64,000 nucleotides of DNA, from positions 1 to 64,000 of the forward strand of contig JAJAPY010000013.1 in assembly GCA_020523885.1 (NCBI GenBank), read 5' to 3'. Below, piece after piece: positions 1 through 9,929 of this stretch. The notes under the pieces are model-generated. The model made no database searches. It saw nothing but the letters and a program-made list of their open reading frames with translations, and was not told where the DNA came from. The number at the start of each line of letters is the position of its first letter. The first letter of the stretch is position 1. Both the position numbers and the translations under genes were made by a program. The stretch is from Candidatus Liberimonas magnetica (lineage in GTDB: Bacteria > Elusimicrobiota > Endomicrobiia > Endomicrobiales > JAFGIL01).

Positions 1-1
1 A

Positions 2-2797
2 GGGTTTGAATCATATAAGGAAATAAAAATATATCCTGTTGACTTTGCAAGATATTTTTATTTAAAAAACATGGTTAAGGCATCCGCTGAAGCTGGATTT
101 TTAGAAAATGCGGTAAAATATTATGAAGAAGCAGCTAAAATAAATCCCAATGATACAGAACTCCATAAGCTTATGGGCCAGGAGTTTTCAGAATATGGTG
201 ATTCAGCATGGGATGAAGAATATGAAAAATTATATTATACTCAAGCTGTTAAATACTATGAGAAAGCAAAACATTTGCCTGGTTCATTGATAGGAATTGC
301 TTATTGCCACTATTCCCTCGGTTTACTTGCACGCTATGGGAATCATTTAAGAAAAGCAATGGAATATATTGAACAAGCAGAAACAATGGATCCTTTAACA
401 CCTAATACTGCTTACGAAATCTTTAAAAATGTAGTACAGCAGGAGTTAGATAAGCTTGACGGCAATACTCCTGAAATATCGGAAATAAGATCCGGAGATA
501 TTAAAGCCAGGTTGAAAAAACTTGAAACAATCTGGACCCCGTCCAAAAGAAGTTTTGAAAGAACATCAAGTAAAAATATCATCGGGGATACTTTTGAAAA
601 CCGGACGGATACGATACGGCCGATGATAATTCAAGAAGTGAGCCGGGATATTATTAAAGCACGGGCGGAAGATAGGCATGAATTGGTGTATGTTCTCTCA
701 GCCGGCCAGCGTTTAGACGTAGAGTTTATCTATAAAGCAATAGAATCGCAACTTTCCGAACAAGAACGCTCTAAATGGAGTATCACTATTTTAGTTTTAA
801 ATGCGAACGATGTTTCACTGCGTCAAGCAAAAAGAACAATAAACCGGCAAATAATAGATTCAATAAAGCAAAAAAGGCAACCGCTTCAAATAAATACATG
901 TTGTTTACAGATAGATTTTAATAATAAAAACCAAGCAGATAAAATCACAGAATACATTTCCCCGGATGCATTAAATCTCGCCGGTTTAATTGACGGTGTG
1001 CTACATAATATTGGCGGGGCTCCAACTAAAAAAGAAGCACTGCATTACTTTAAACTGCTTCATTTATTTGGGCGGGAAGATTCCTGGTTTGAGACCGATC
1101 AATATTATACGTTGATAATAGATTTACTACGTAGTGTCGGATACAAATTTACGCGGTTGCGGAATATATATTATAAATCTGAAACAAATGAAAGTGGTGT
1201 TAATACTATAGTATCTCAAGGAGAAACAGTCGGTCAGGCAGCGATTCTGCCGAAAAACCTTGGCAAGGTAAACCGTTGGGCGAACGAAGGGAAGAGTGCC
1301 TTAGGGATAGCGCTTCGGATAGGTTTTATAGAGTTCATAGATTCATTTAATCCGATTAATGCGATGAATTTCATATATAGCCATAAGAAGAAAGGAGGAG
1401 CAATATTTGTAGTGAGTATGGGCATAGGGGCGAGCATATTGACGATGGTAACACTTGGTTTTGCAATGCCTTTAGTAACGATAATGATAGGGTTTTTAGT
1501 TGGGGCGTTTGCGAATATAACGACGCATGTGCTATTGGACTTTCATTATATAAACTCGATAGGTTTGGTAGAGAAAGCAAAAGAAGGCGCAGTTGAATTA
1601 GATAAGAACGGTAAAGTTCACACCACAGAGTTAAGGGAAGCGATAGATGAATTCGGGGCGGCGAGCGTAGATGAGAACGGGAACGTGCACACGAATGTAT
1701 ATCTGATGGACAAGCTGCCTGATGACCCGGATAAGTGGGGCCTAAAACCTACGATAATGGTAGATGGGGAACGGGTCTGGGCCAGTGTACGGGAAGGGGC
1801 GCTGGTCTTGTTTGCAGAAGGTCAGGATTTGAGCCAGGTAGCAGGGACAATAAGCGAGACAGTGAGCCCGAAAGGCAGGTTATCCGGGTCTAAGAGGCTG
1901 AGCAGGCAGTTGAAGAGTTTGTTTGGCAAGTTGAATGTGGAGTTAAAGGACAGCGTGTTTAAGCCCGGGATAACGATAGACCATAGTTCAGAAGTATTAT
2001 ATGATGAACAGGGCAAGAAGGTCCTACCCAAAGTATACTATAATGAGCAGGGGAATATGGTAGTACATGTAGAATGGTTTAGGGAAAAACAGGGAGCTAT
2101 AAACAGCAAATCTATTGCATCCGTGCTTGGAGATATGATGACGATAAGGAATGCGGAGAGTGTAGCGATGCCGCAAAACATATATATAAATCTTAACGGG
2201 TTGACAAACAAAAAAGAGCTGATATCTAACCTTGAAGTGTTCAATAAGGCAGGGAACGGGCAGATGATAATAGATGCAAAGATATTTGAGGATTTGGGTT
2301 TAAATGAAACACAGATACATGGGATAGCAGTGCTGGCGCGGAAAAACGGGGTGAAGGTATGTGTGGACCTTACCGGGAAGTCGAAGGAGCAGGGGTTTAG
2401 CGAGAAAGTGGAGGCAGCTAAGTATATGAAACTGGGGTTTTCGGGGTATGCCTTGAGTGTAGGCAAGGAAATGAGCATACATGACTATATATCTGCAGAA
2501 GCTTGGATGAAGGCTGAAGTAATAAGCGGGTATGAGAATTCCGAGCAATTAAAGGCAAAGCTGAGCAGTTCACAAGGTGGGTGCAAGATACTGAACCTGA
2601 GCGATTTGGAAGGGTTGTTGAAAGGCGGGGAAAGGTCAATAATAGCCAGGCTAACTATCACTTCGTTAAGTCGAATATCATACGACACTCTTTCTTCTTC
2701 GGTGTCTTTGCGAGGAGCGAAGCGACGTGGCAATCTCCAAAACGTCGAGATTGCTTCGCCTCTGGCTCGCAATGACAAACCTCACTTAACGAAGTAG
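2..2797 (+). pseudogene. Giant TPR/membrane protein, 5' end outside window, 3' end replaced by a repeat
   Basis: The reading frame is open from base 2 through the first ATG at 71, so the gene starts upstream of the window. After the ATG there are 908 codons. The N-terminal part has TPR-like helices (residues about 10-120), a middle region without motifs I recognise, and two adjacent hydrophobic segments rich in Gly, Ile and Val near residues 440-500, so the protein is probably membrane anchored with large soluble parts. From base 2644 the frame is inside a 259-bp repeat, so about the last 50 residues are repeat-encoded and not native. A likely continuation of the gene lies at 2903-3321, between the two repeat copies. 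Long TPR proteins of this type are common in uncultured bacteria; no function can be given. The disruption reading is inference from the repeat boundary. Confidence 0.7.
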
Positions 2798-2902
2798 TGC
2801 TAGGGGGCACCTAAAAACTCATCAGCCCCTCATTACGGTGATTAACTTCAAGATTACAATTATCCAAATTTATAAATTTATAATTAAGAACTCAACAGTT
2901 GA
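2644..2902 (+). repeat. Left copy of a perfect 259-bp inverted repeat
   Basis: Bases 2644-2902 are the exact reverse complement of 3337-3595 (position pairs sum to 6239), and pairing stops at 2643/3596. Inside is a smaller palindromic unit with the TTTGCGAGGAGCGAAGCGAC and CGAGATTGCTTCG blocks, which resembles a MITE-like repeat dispersed in many environmental bacterial genomes. It cuts into the 3' end of the giant TPR gene. Confidence 0.95.
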
Positions 2903-3321
2903 AGAAAGCATATTTAAAAGCGATAACGGAAAAGATGCTGGCGAAAGCGAAGCTGGAAGACCCGGCTCTTGGAGTGGACAGGAAACCGAACGGCCTTGCT
3001 GATGCAGAGTTGGAGAAGCTGCTGGGCCAGGCGCTGTTTGAAGAGAAGAAGAGAGGCGGGGTGCCTATAGCAGGACACATTACGAAAGAAGCGTTTGAAG
3101 CTCAGTATTTACAGGATGGAATGAATGCCGGGCAGGTGTATCTTGCGCTACGTGTTGAGATGTCGAAGTTATGGGAAAACGGGAAAGGGAGCTCCGAAGC
3201 TATAAGTGCGATGATAGACCTGATCCCGTACTTTGGAGAAGCCAGGTTTACCAAAATGACGGAAAAAGAACCTGCTGTCCTGGATGTGAAATCAATAGCC
3301 AAACTATTAGGCGCAGCATAA
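2903..3321 (+). pseudogene. Stranded C-terminal gene fragment between the inverted repeats
   Basis: An open frame of about 139 codons ends at TAA 3319-3321. Its only upstream start is a TTG inside the left repeat (2899), so it has no native start. The peptide is helical and charged (segments such as AKLEDPALGVDRKPNG and NAGQVYLALRVEMSKLWENG). Its orientation and position make it the probable C-terminus of the giant TPR protein, split off when the repeat copy inserted. It could instead be passenger DNA carried between the two repeat arms. No domain is recognised. Confidence 0.6.
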
Positions 3322-3336
3322 AATTGGGGTCAGACC

Positions 3337-3595
3337 TCAACTGTTGAGTTCTTAATTATAAATTTATAAATTTGGATAATTGTAATCTTGAAGTTAATCA
3401 CCGTAATGAGGGGCTGATGAGTTTTTAGGTGCCCCCTAGCACTACTTCGTTAAGTGAGGTTTGTCATTGCGAGCCAGAGGCGAAGCAATCTCGACGTTTT
3501 GGAGATTGCCACGTCGCTTCGCTCCTCGCAAAGACACCGAAGAAGAAAGAGTGTCGTATGATATTCGACTTAACGAAGTGATAGTTAGCCTGGCT
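3337..3595 (-). repeat. Right copy of the perfect 259-bp inverted repeat
   Basis: Exact reverse complement of 2644-2902, with a 434-bp spacer between the arms. The arm overlaps the 3' end of recN: the last codons of recN and its stop (3585-3587) lie inside the repeat. Identity over 259 bp implies a recent origin or ongoing gene conversion. Confidence 0.95.
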
Positions 3596-5258
3596 TACTC
3601 TGCTTGATGAGTTCTGCGGCGTGTTTGCGGGTAGTCTGTGTTATTTCTTCTCCGGACACCATTCTTGAGATTTCTTCTAACCGTTCTTTTTCCTGCAAGG
3701 GTTTTACAGTAACCATAGTTTGTTTATTTTGTTCGATCTTTTCTACTGAAAAATGTTTGCCTGCAAATGAGGCAATCTGGGGAAGGTGTGTTATACATAA
3801 TATCTGGTGATGTTTTGAAAGGTCCTTGAGTTTCTTTCCTATAGTCTGCCCCATTGGCCCGCCGATGCCGGCATCTATCTCGTCAAATACAAGGACAGGA
3901 ACCCTATCTGCTTTGGCAAGGACTGTTTTTAAGGCAAGCATGACCCTTGATGTTTCACCTCCTGAAGCTATGCTCTTAAGGGGTTTCAGGTCTTCTCCGG
4001 GGTTTGCGCAAAACATAAACTCTATCCTGTCCCAGCCATTCGATGAAGGTTCAGGTTCTCTTGAAATGCTGATATCAAAACGGGCTTTTTTCATCCCGAG
4101 GTCTTGTATTTCTTTTTCAACCTGTGCGCTTAGTTTTTTTGCGGTTATTTTTCTTTTGCCGGTAAGGTCTTCACAGAGTTTTATCAGGCCTTTAAGTTCT
4201 TTTTCAAGTTTTTTCTCAAGTTCAAGTTTATTCTGCCCGCTTTGAAGTATAGAAGATAATTCCTGAGAAACCTTGTTCTTATACCCGATTATTTCACTGA
4301 TGTTTTGGCCGTATTTTTTCTTTAACTTGTCTATCAAATACTGCCTTTCAAGCGTGTCATTTAACTTTTTGGGATCGGATTCAAGGCTTTTGGAAAAATC
4401 TTCTATCTCTTTTTCGCATTCCTCAAGCAGGTAGTAGGCGGATTTTACATTTTCCGCTGTCTGTGACAATGACTGGCAAGTATTGTTTATATTTTCCATT
4501 ATTTTCTGGAGTTTTAATATTCTTTGCATGCAGGAACCTTCGCTATAGTAAAGGATGTCTTTTGCTTCCTGGCTTAAGTTTTGTAGTTTGTCGACATTCT
4601 TTAATTTCGGAAGTGTCTGCTCTATCTCTTCTTCTTCGCCCGGATGCAGGTTCGCATCCTCTATTTCTTTTACCTGAAAACTATAAAGGTCTATCAGCCT
4701 TTGCTTTTCCTGTTCTGACATAGTCTGAGATTGTGATTGAAGAAGTATTTCCTTGTAAGACTCGTATTTTTTGCTCAAAATACATGCAGTTTCTTCAAGG
4801 CCGCCAAAGGTATCTAAAATATTTTGCTGATATACACTTTGGATCAAAGTCTGATGCTCATGCTGGCCATGAATATCCACAAGGAATTTGCCGATGTTAT
4901 TTAAGGCTGCAAGGCTTATAGGAAGGTCGTTAGCAAATGCCCTGCTTTTTCCGGAAACATCCATTTCACGCCGCAGGATAAGAGATTCATTTTCCTGGCT
5001 GTCCATACCTATTTCTTCTAAATAGTTTTTAAGGCCTTTCATTTCTGCGATGTCGAATTCTGCTGTTATCATACAGCTTGAAGCACCCTTTTTTATCATC
5101 TGCAAAGACGCCCTATCACCAAGTATCAATCCCAGGGATTCGATAATTATGGATTTCCCTGCCCCTGTTTCACCTGTAAAGATATTCAGCCCTTCCGGAA
5201 ACTCCAGGTGCAAGTCCGATATCAAAGCATAGTTTTTAATGTGCAGGTTTAATAGCAT
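3585..5258 (-). CDS. recN: DNA repair protein RecN
   Basis: A 557-residue SMC-like ATPase acting in double-strand break repair, probably holding broken ends together in the cytoplasm. The N-terminus LHIKNYALISDLHLEFPEG leads into Walker A GETGAGKS (about residue 30). A long central coiled coil follows (about 150-350). The C-terminal half carries the ABC signature region SGGETSRVMLALK and Walker B VLVFDEIDAGIGG, then the conserved CITHLPQIA. Length is usual for the family. The start ATG at 5258 lies just left of the NYN gene (stop at 5262), so the two are probably co-transcribed. The last residues and the stop come from the flanking 259-bp repeat, so the native tail may have been slightly altered. 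Confidence 0.97.
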   Translation of the reverse strand: MLLNLHIKNYALISDLHLEFPEGLNIFTGETGAGKSIIIESLGLILGDRASLQMIKKGASSCMITAEFDIAEMKGLKNYLEEIGMDSQENESLILRREMDVSGKSRAFANDLPISLAALNNIGKFLVDIHGQHEHQTLIQSVYQQNILDTFGGLEETACILSKKYESYKEILLQSQSQTMSEQEKQRLIDLYSFQVKEIEDANLHPGEEEEIEQTLPKLKNVDKLQNLSQEAKDILYYSEGSCMQRILKLQKIMENINNTCQSLSQTAENVKSAYYLLEECEKEIEDFSKSLESDPKKLNDTLERQYLIDKLKKKYGQNISEIIGYKNKVSQELSSILQSGQNKLELEKKLEKELKGLIKLCEDLTGKRKITAKKLSAQVEKEIQDLGMKKARFDISISREPEPSSNGWDRIEFMFCANPGEDLKPLKSIASGGETSRVMLALKTVLAKADRVPVLVFDEIDAGIGGPMGQTIGKKLKDLSKHHQILCITHLPQIASFAGKHFSVEKIEQNKQTMVTVKPLQEKERLEEISRMVSGEEITQTTRKHAAELIKQSKPG

Positions 5259-5261
5259 AGT

Positions 5262-5897
5262 TTATTCTGAAGTTTTAGTATGAAGCCTGTAATCGTTTGG
5301 ATCGATACAATTGTCATAAGTGTTCCTATCAATTTTAATCCAATCTGTTTTATTGATACCGCGTTTGTTTTGTGAAGTAGGGCTAATTGGAAAGGCACTT
5401 GCGATTTTAACCCATCGGTTTTGTTCGTTTGCTATTGACCGGATTTCATCAGCTACTTCAGATAAATCCTGGTCTTGACTGAAAACAACAACTATATCAC
5501 ATTCGTTTCTATGAACAGCTCTAATTATATCTAATGCAATTCTTACATCAATACCCTTTTCTTGTCCTACTAAAACTGTTTGAGATTTCCCGTCCGGCAA
5601 TACTACTGTCTGGTTGCGATAACGCAACGTGCGCGTGAATATCTTAGCATATCTCCCCATAGAGGCAAGTTTGGCAACCCAAAATTCATTCCATTTAGGA
5701 TTGTCCGTATGATCGGGAATTCCGGTATAGAAATTAATTTTACTTATTTGCCAGTTGTTTTGTGTACATATATATTGCGCAAGTTTTAAAATATTATAGT
5801 TAGGATAACTATAGCCAAAAGCCTCTTTAACTGCATGAAAAATATTTTGACCATCTACAAAAATAAATGTTCGTTTGATATGGGGTTCAATAATCAT
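5262..5897 (-). CDS. NYN-domain (LabA/DUF88-like) putative ribonuclease
   Basis: A 211-residue protein with the NYN/PIN-like fold pattern. Acidic motifs are in the expected order: FVDGQNIF near the N-terminus, GIDVRIALD in the middle and VFSQDQDLSEVADE about residue 135-150. These are the metal-binding Asp residues of NYN nucleases, which cleave structured RNA. No extra domain is present. It sits 3 bp upstream of recN on the same strand, so a shared transcript is likely. A terminator-like hairpin precedes it (5917-5953), insulating it from the upstream gene. The Shine-Dalgarno region is weak. Substrate unknown. Confidence 0.85.
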   Translation of the reverse strand: MIIEPHIKRTFIFVDGQNIFHAVKEAFGYSYPNYNILKLAQYICTQNNWQISKINFYTGIPDHTDNPKWNEFWVAKLASMGRYAKIFTRTLRYRNQTVVLPDGKSQTVLVGQEKGIDVRIALDIIRAVHRNECDIVVVFSQDQDLSEVADEIRSIANEQNRWVKIASAFPISPTSQNKRGINKTDWIKIDRNTYDNCIDPNDYRLHTKTSE

Positions 5898-5910
5898 AGA
5901 ATTCTCAAAA

Positions 5911-5953
5911 AAATAACCCCACCCGAGTCCTTATTCAGAAGTCGAGTGGGGGG
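5911..5953 (-). terminator. Rho-independent terminator, minus strand
   Basis: Read on the minus strand, CCCCACTCGA pairs with TCGGGTGGGG (one mismatch region), followed by TTATTTTTTT. It would end transcription from the gene at 6131-6526 before the NYN gene. Confidence 0.75.
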
Positions 5954-6130
5954 CAAATAATAGTGTTAAATTCACTAATAATATAGCAACTTTTATAAAA
6001 ATTGTCAATGCTTAGCTTAATGGGTAAGTTTAATAACATGTTTAGAAATCCTAATGAATAACTAATAAATATTAATTCGGCTGTTATGTTTTGATATCGC
6101 ATTTTGCGGTAGCTGTATTGATTTGTTAGG

Positions 6131-6526
6131 CTATTGTTTGTGAACATATTCAAACTTATCAAGTCCAAGTTCTTTTCTCACATTCTCTCTAACAATTTTC
6201 GCAACCCGACGGACAGATTCTGCGTAATCTTTGGTATCTTTGTTTTTGATAGCCAACATAATCTTTTCAAATTCTTCAGTTTCCTCTTTATAGCAATAGA
6301 GTTGAAACTTAGTCCAACTTGAGGCTATATCGTTTGAAAATTTCTCGTCTTCTGTACGATTTTCGTTGATTGCAAATATTATCGGTAAGAAAGAGAGAAG
6401 AGCATCAAGACGATAGTCCATGCGTTTTTTTAATATTTCGTGGCGGCGATTCAAAAAACTATTCACAAACCAGCTTGCTACTATTATTACAACGGAGAAG
6501 ATAGTAATCCAATCACGATTTTCCAT
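6131..6526 (-). CDS. Small membrane-anchored protein of unknown function
   Basis: A 131-residue protein with one N-terminal membrane segment (about residues 8-25, ITIFSVVIIVASWFVNSF) followed by basic residues and a helical, charged cytoplasmic part. An AAGGAT ribosome-binding site lies 8 bases before the ATG at 6526. I recognise no family. The layout (short TM anchor plus helical tail) is similar to the element gene at 11930-12343, without clear sequence identity. It is a single-gene unit: a terminator follows on its 3' side and about 170 bp without a gene lies upstream. Confidence 0.6.
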   Translation of the reverse strand: MENRDWITIFSVVIIVASWFVNSFLNRRHEILKKRMDYRLDALLSFLPIIFAINENRTEDEKFSNDIASSWTKFQLYCYKEETEEFEKIMLAIKNKDTKDYAESVRRVAKIVRENVRKELGLDKFEYVHKQ

Positions 6527-6695
6527 TTATTTATCCTTTACTTGCTTTATTTATCTATGGATTCCCTATAGTTAATTTCGGGATGACACCATTTTAAGAC
6601 TAATTAATTATTTGAATGATATAAACAAGTTGCTTATCAAATTTGTAATAAATGGTGTTCCCTATCTACTACATTCTAACTACTATCTACTGATT

Positions 6696-7520
6696 TTATC
6701 CTCTCTCGCCCCACTTCAGCTTGGTTCTTAGAACTTTAAGGTATTTGCTGTTTGGGTTAACTATCAGTTTTAACGGGTTTTTGGCTTCTTTGATAAATAT
6801 CAGGTCGTTGATGCCTAATTCATAATTTATCTGCCCGTCAATTGATACGATGGATTCGCTTTGTTTGTTCTTTGGGTCCATTGAAAGGTTTATAGTGTAT
6901 TTGCTAGATATTATAAGAGGTCTTTGCGTTAAGGTATGGGGGCAAATGGGGGTAAGTATGAATAAAGAGAGGTTTGGATGAACTATAGGCCCGTTTGCGG
7001 CAAGTGAATAAGCGGTTGAACCGGTAGGTGATGAAACAATAAGCCCGTCTCCGATATAATCGCCTATGAATTCATCGTTTACTTTGGCTGTTATAGTAAT
7101 AACCCTTGCCTTACTTCCGGAATGTATGATTATATCATTTAGCGCCAGGTGTTTAATGGTTTTTTTCCCGGTTTTTATTGTAATATCAAGCATCATCCTT
7201 TTTTGTATTTTGTATGAGCCTTCTACTATAGCAGGAAGGAGTGAGTAGACCTCCCGTGAATCCGTTTCTGCCATAAACCCCAGTGCTCCAAGATTAATCC
7301 CCAGTACCGGTATTTTATGAATTGAGAGCATTCTTGATGCCTTAAGCATTGTCCCGTCGCCGCCCAGGGTAAGCGCAAAATCCAGGTTCTTAACATTTTG
7401 ATTGGAAGAAGAAATAGGAATGACTTTACAGCCCATGTTTTCCAGTGCGCCGGTAAGTTTTTGCAGCTCTTCCTTAGCCTTCTTTTTCTCAGTATTAAAG
7501 ATAATGCCGACTTTTTTCAT
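6696..7520 (-). CDS. nadK: NAD kinase
   Basis: A 274-residue ATP-NAD kinase making NADP+ from NAD+. The diagnostic GGDGTML motif is at about residue 55, followed by LGINLGALGFMAE. The second family signature SSPTGSTAYSLAANGP is at about residue 165. Length fits the family. An AGAGGAT site precedes the ATG at 7520. It stands alone between two gene-poor stretches (6527-6695 and 7521-7707), neither with a plausible gene. The segment after the signature (NLSLFILTPICPHTLTQRPL) is a normal family feature. Confidence 0.97.
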   Translation of the reverse strand: MKKVGIIFNTEKKKAKEELQKLTGALENMGCKVIPISSSNQNVKNLDFALTLGGDGTMLKASRMLSIHKIPVLGINLGALGFMAETDSREVYSLLPAIVEGSYKIQKRMMLDITIKTGKKTIKHLALNDIIIHSGSKARVITITAKVNDEFIGDYIGDGLIVSSPTGSTAYSLAANGPIVHPNLSLFILTPICPHTLTQRPLIISSKYTINLSMDPKNKQSESIVSIDGQINYELGINDLIFIKEAKNPLKLIVNPNSKYLKVLRTKLKWGERG

Positions 7521-7707
7521 AATATCCTCTTTAAGTTAAACTGCGTTTAACTATGATTACGATGATTAAAAATCTGATTATACAGATTAAAGCAAAAGCA
7601 TTTATGATATTTGTGTAATCTTGACGTTAAATCGTACAATCAACGAGTTATCTTTTTGTAACTTATTACATTATAGCAAAATCCGAAAAAATAATTGAAT
7701 TAGAGAG

Positions 7708-9270
7708 CTATTTTTTATAAGTGTCGATCTTGTATGTTTTGTTTTCATAAAATGTAATTCTAATAGCTCCATTATCAGTTGTAGAATAAATCTTTTTATC
7801 ATTGAATTCATCCGGGTCGTAAAGCGGGTTTTTACCTTTTGAGGCTATAACAACTTCAGGGCTAACGGCAGACATGAATTCCTCGCCCAAGCCTTTCTTG
7901 CCGTGTTTGGGAAGCTCAAGCACTGTTGAACTTAAATCCATATCTGATACGGCAAGTTGTTTCTGAATCCTATAGGGCATATCGCTTGTAAAAAGTATTT
8001 TGTTGCCGTAATATTCAAACTGCAAGACAAGGGAATTATTCTCTCTGTGTTTTGAAACAGTTTTGGGTGACAGGACAGAAAGTTTGCTTTTGTCCGCTAT
8101 AAAGCTGTCTCCTTCCGATACTTTGCTAAAGTATATCCTGCGGTCTCTTATAAAGCTCATAATATTTTTAAAATCATCATCCTGATAAATCGCTTCAGAT
8201 GTAATAATTTGGCTTACCTCAAAATTGTCCGTTATAGCTTCAAGCCCGCCTGTCCTTGGAACTGTAAAATTTGTGATTATTATTTTATCGAGTTTTTTTA
8301 CTCCCTGGCCCCAGAGATATGGGCATACTATCCTTTGCCCGACGTCAAAATAAGGGTTAAAGCTCCCACCTGTGTCTATGAGCCAGTTCTGGCCGTTTGG
8401 GAACCTTATATGTACGGCATCGCCGTAGCCCACGTCTAAGAAAGTTACACTTAACTGCTTTTTTAAACGATAATCATCAATGTAACTTTTACCGAAAGGC
8501 AAAATAAGTGCCGGTATCAGCAAGAATGCCATCCCGGGGTATTTTTTCAGCTTAAATATACCCCACACGAATACGTAGTAGCAGGACAAAAACAAAATCG
8601 AGGGTGTTGGAACTCTTGCCGTTGCAAATGATACATCTGCAAAATAAACTACCAGCCAATAAAGCAGTTTTACCGTAATATTTATCGCTAATGTAACAAT
8701 TGGTGTTAAAAAGGACAATAATGAATTGACTAAATAAAATACAATGCCAAGGCTCGTTAATATCCCGCTAAGAGGGACTATCACCAGGTTGCTTATTATC
8801 CCTATTACGGATATTTTGTTGAAATATAGTGCGAGGAGCGGGTCAACGAATATTTGGGCGGAAATGGATACAAGAAAAAGTCCCATCAGCCATTTTACCC
8901 AGAAATAAGAATTTATAAAAGGCTTAAACAGGATAGGGTATAAATAAACTATGCCAAGCGTAGCTGCAAAGGAGAGCATAAAGCTTGCGGTAAAAAGGGA
9001 TTGCGGGTCAAAGATGAGTATGGTAAGAGCTGCAAGCGAAAGCGACTGGTATATTCCCGATTCTCTTGCAAGCCCTAAAGAGATAATTATAAAAATAGCC
9101 ATCACGCTTGCCCGCAGTATAGGCGGGTTTGCTCCTGTTAATAACATATATAAAATTATGAAAGGGATGGTTAAAAATGCCGCGTATCTTTGCCTCAAGC
9201 CCAACATCCGAAATAGAGTCAGGAAAATAATTACAACGTATGCAACATTGAGGCCACTTACGACTAAAAC
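7708..9270 (-). pseudogene. comEC: ComEC 3' fragment: competence membrane domain and metallo-beta-lactamase domain
   Basis: This is the last 519 codons of the DNA-uptake channel gene, cut off from its start by the 47-kb element. The minus-strand frame begins at the element border with HVLVVSGLNVAYVV, the second half of the conserved H-x-L-x-x-SGL-N/H-V motif of the ComEC competence domain. Six or so membrane segments follow, then LSVTFLDVGYGDAVHIRFPN, the start of the C-terminal metallo-beta-lactamase-like domain, with LIDTGG. The first internal ATG is at 9207 (MLGLRQRYAAF), so a truncated protein of 499 residues is possible but would lack the N-terminal domain and half the motif. Joining codon 9265-9267 to 56692-56694 restores the frame to a 744-residue protein, normal for ComEC. 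Confidence 0.95.
9268..9270. other. Left attachment junction (attL core AAC)
   Basis: Comparing the two element borders, host bases to the left read GACTAA-AAC and element bases continue GTGTGTCC. The same AAC occurs at the right border. Only three bases are shared, which fits a large serine recombinase (2-3 bp core) and not a tyrosine integrase. Crossover anywhere within AAC restores comEC. Confidence 0.85.
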
Positions 9271-9272
9271 GT

Positions 9273-9665
9273 GTGTCCTCCCAACACAATGCAGGTAAAA
9301 AATTATGTATCAGCATGGAGATTACCATTCCTGAGAAGCAGAAGAGGGCTGAAAACAAACCCGGCAAGGACTTCGTTACCTTATATTTTGCCCTTCCCAA
9401 AAACCTGTCAGACAGGCTGGAAGGTCATGCCAAAGATCAGAAGACTACTGAATCAGCAGTCTTGAGGAATATGATTGATGAGTATTTTAGCAAAAACAAA
9501 GGAAAAAGTCTTGATTACAGCCCATTGAAGAAACTGTCAATCCTTGGCATGAAGACCACTCCACGGACTGTTCGCAGAGACCAGGATAAAATGTTAAGGG
9601 ATTTTTCACAAAAGACCGGGAGAAATGTCAGCGAGATTGTGAGAAATGCGATTGAAAAATATTAA
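9273..9665 (+). CDS. Ribbon-helix-helix-like protein; C-terminal part of the recombinase frame in the circular form
   Basis: A 130-residue frame starting at GTG 9273, two bases inside the element; ATG 9315 (MEITIPEKQKRAEN) is an alternative start. It seems to hold two RHH-like units: TLYFALPKNLSDRLEGHA followed by ESAVLRNMIDEYFSK, and TTPRTVRRDQDKMLRDFSQ followed by GRNVSEIVRNAIEKY, each a strand plus two helices. RHH proteins bind DNA as dimers. In the reconstructed circle this frame is continuous with the serine recombinase (GAA 56691-56693, then CGT, then GTG 9273). It could serve as a recombinase DNA-binding tail, a repressor or a directionality factor. No clear ribosome-binding site is visible in the integrated form. 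Fold by motif only. Confidence 0.7.
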   Translation: MSSQHNAGKKLCISMEITIPEKQKRAENKPGKDFVTLYFALPKNLSDRLEGHAKDQKTTESAVLRNMIDEYFSKNKGKSLDYSPLKKLSILGMKTTPRTVRRDQDKMLRDFSQKTGRNVSEIVRNAIEKY

Positions 9666-9680
9666 TTTTGGTTGGTAGTC

Positions 9681-9709
9681 TTGACAAGGCAATTATCGTG
9701 TGGTATAAT
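9681..9709 (+). promoter_or_regulatory. Consensus sigma-70 promoter of the tRNA-like RNA
   Basis: TTGACA at 9681-9686 and TATAAT at 9704-9709 with a 17-base spacer: a perfect housekeeping promoter, predicted start near 9716. It is the best promoter I found in the window and points at the tRNA-like RNA. Confidence 0.85.
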
Positions 9710-9756
9710 ATTAGCAGTCTATCAATGTAAGTGCTAATTAAACGCTTTGATTGTTT

Positions 9757-9842
9757 CATGGTATGGCGGAACTGGCAGACGCGGCAGCCTATCAAGCTGT
9801 TGCACTTTAGTGTGCGTGAGGGTTCAAGTCCCTCTTCCAAAA
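9757..9842 (+). ncRNA. Degenerate class II (Leu-like) tRNA-like RNA
   Basis: The D-arm TGGCGGAACTGGCAGACGC, a long variable arm (GCAC...GTGC) and a perfect T-arm (GAGGG-TTCAAGT-CCCTC, 9818-9834) give a leucine-like class II tRNA body. The anticodon stem GCAGC/GCTGT holds the loop CTATCAA, so the anticodon would be AUC (an Asp codon reader), wrong for a leucine-type body. The 7-bp acceptor stem pairs at only about four positions (CATGGTA with TTCCAAA). It is therefore unlikely to be an ordinary decoding tRNA. A consensus promoter lies 48 bases upstream and a hairpin with a T-run follows at 9930-9982, so the RNA would be roughly 270 nt with the tRNA-like part in its middle. Large phage-associated RNAs such as GOLLD and ROOL are known to occur near or with tRNAs; membership here is untested. 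Confidence 0.6.
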
Positions 9843-9929
9843 ATTCGCCGTTTTTAGCGGCTTTATTATATGTTATAAAAGGAATAATGAAACCATAATT
9901 TTCTATATCTAGACACCTTACCTCTGAAG

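Noticed and set aside
3324-3335. TTGGGGTCAGAC here and its inverse with one extra G near 31430
   Set aside because: Resembles a word seen near REP-type elements, but two imperfect copies 28 kb apart are not enough for a repeat call.
7708-9207. Intact independent competence gene starting at ATG 9207
   Set aside because: The frame continues upstream to the element border with the missing half of a conserved motif, and the rest of the gene is at 56695-57366.
9757-9842. Ordinary tRNA-Leu
   Set aside because: Acceptor stem pairs at only about four of seven positions and the anticodon would be AUC.
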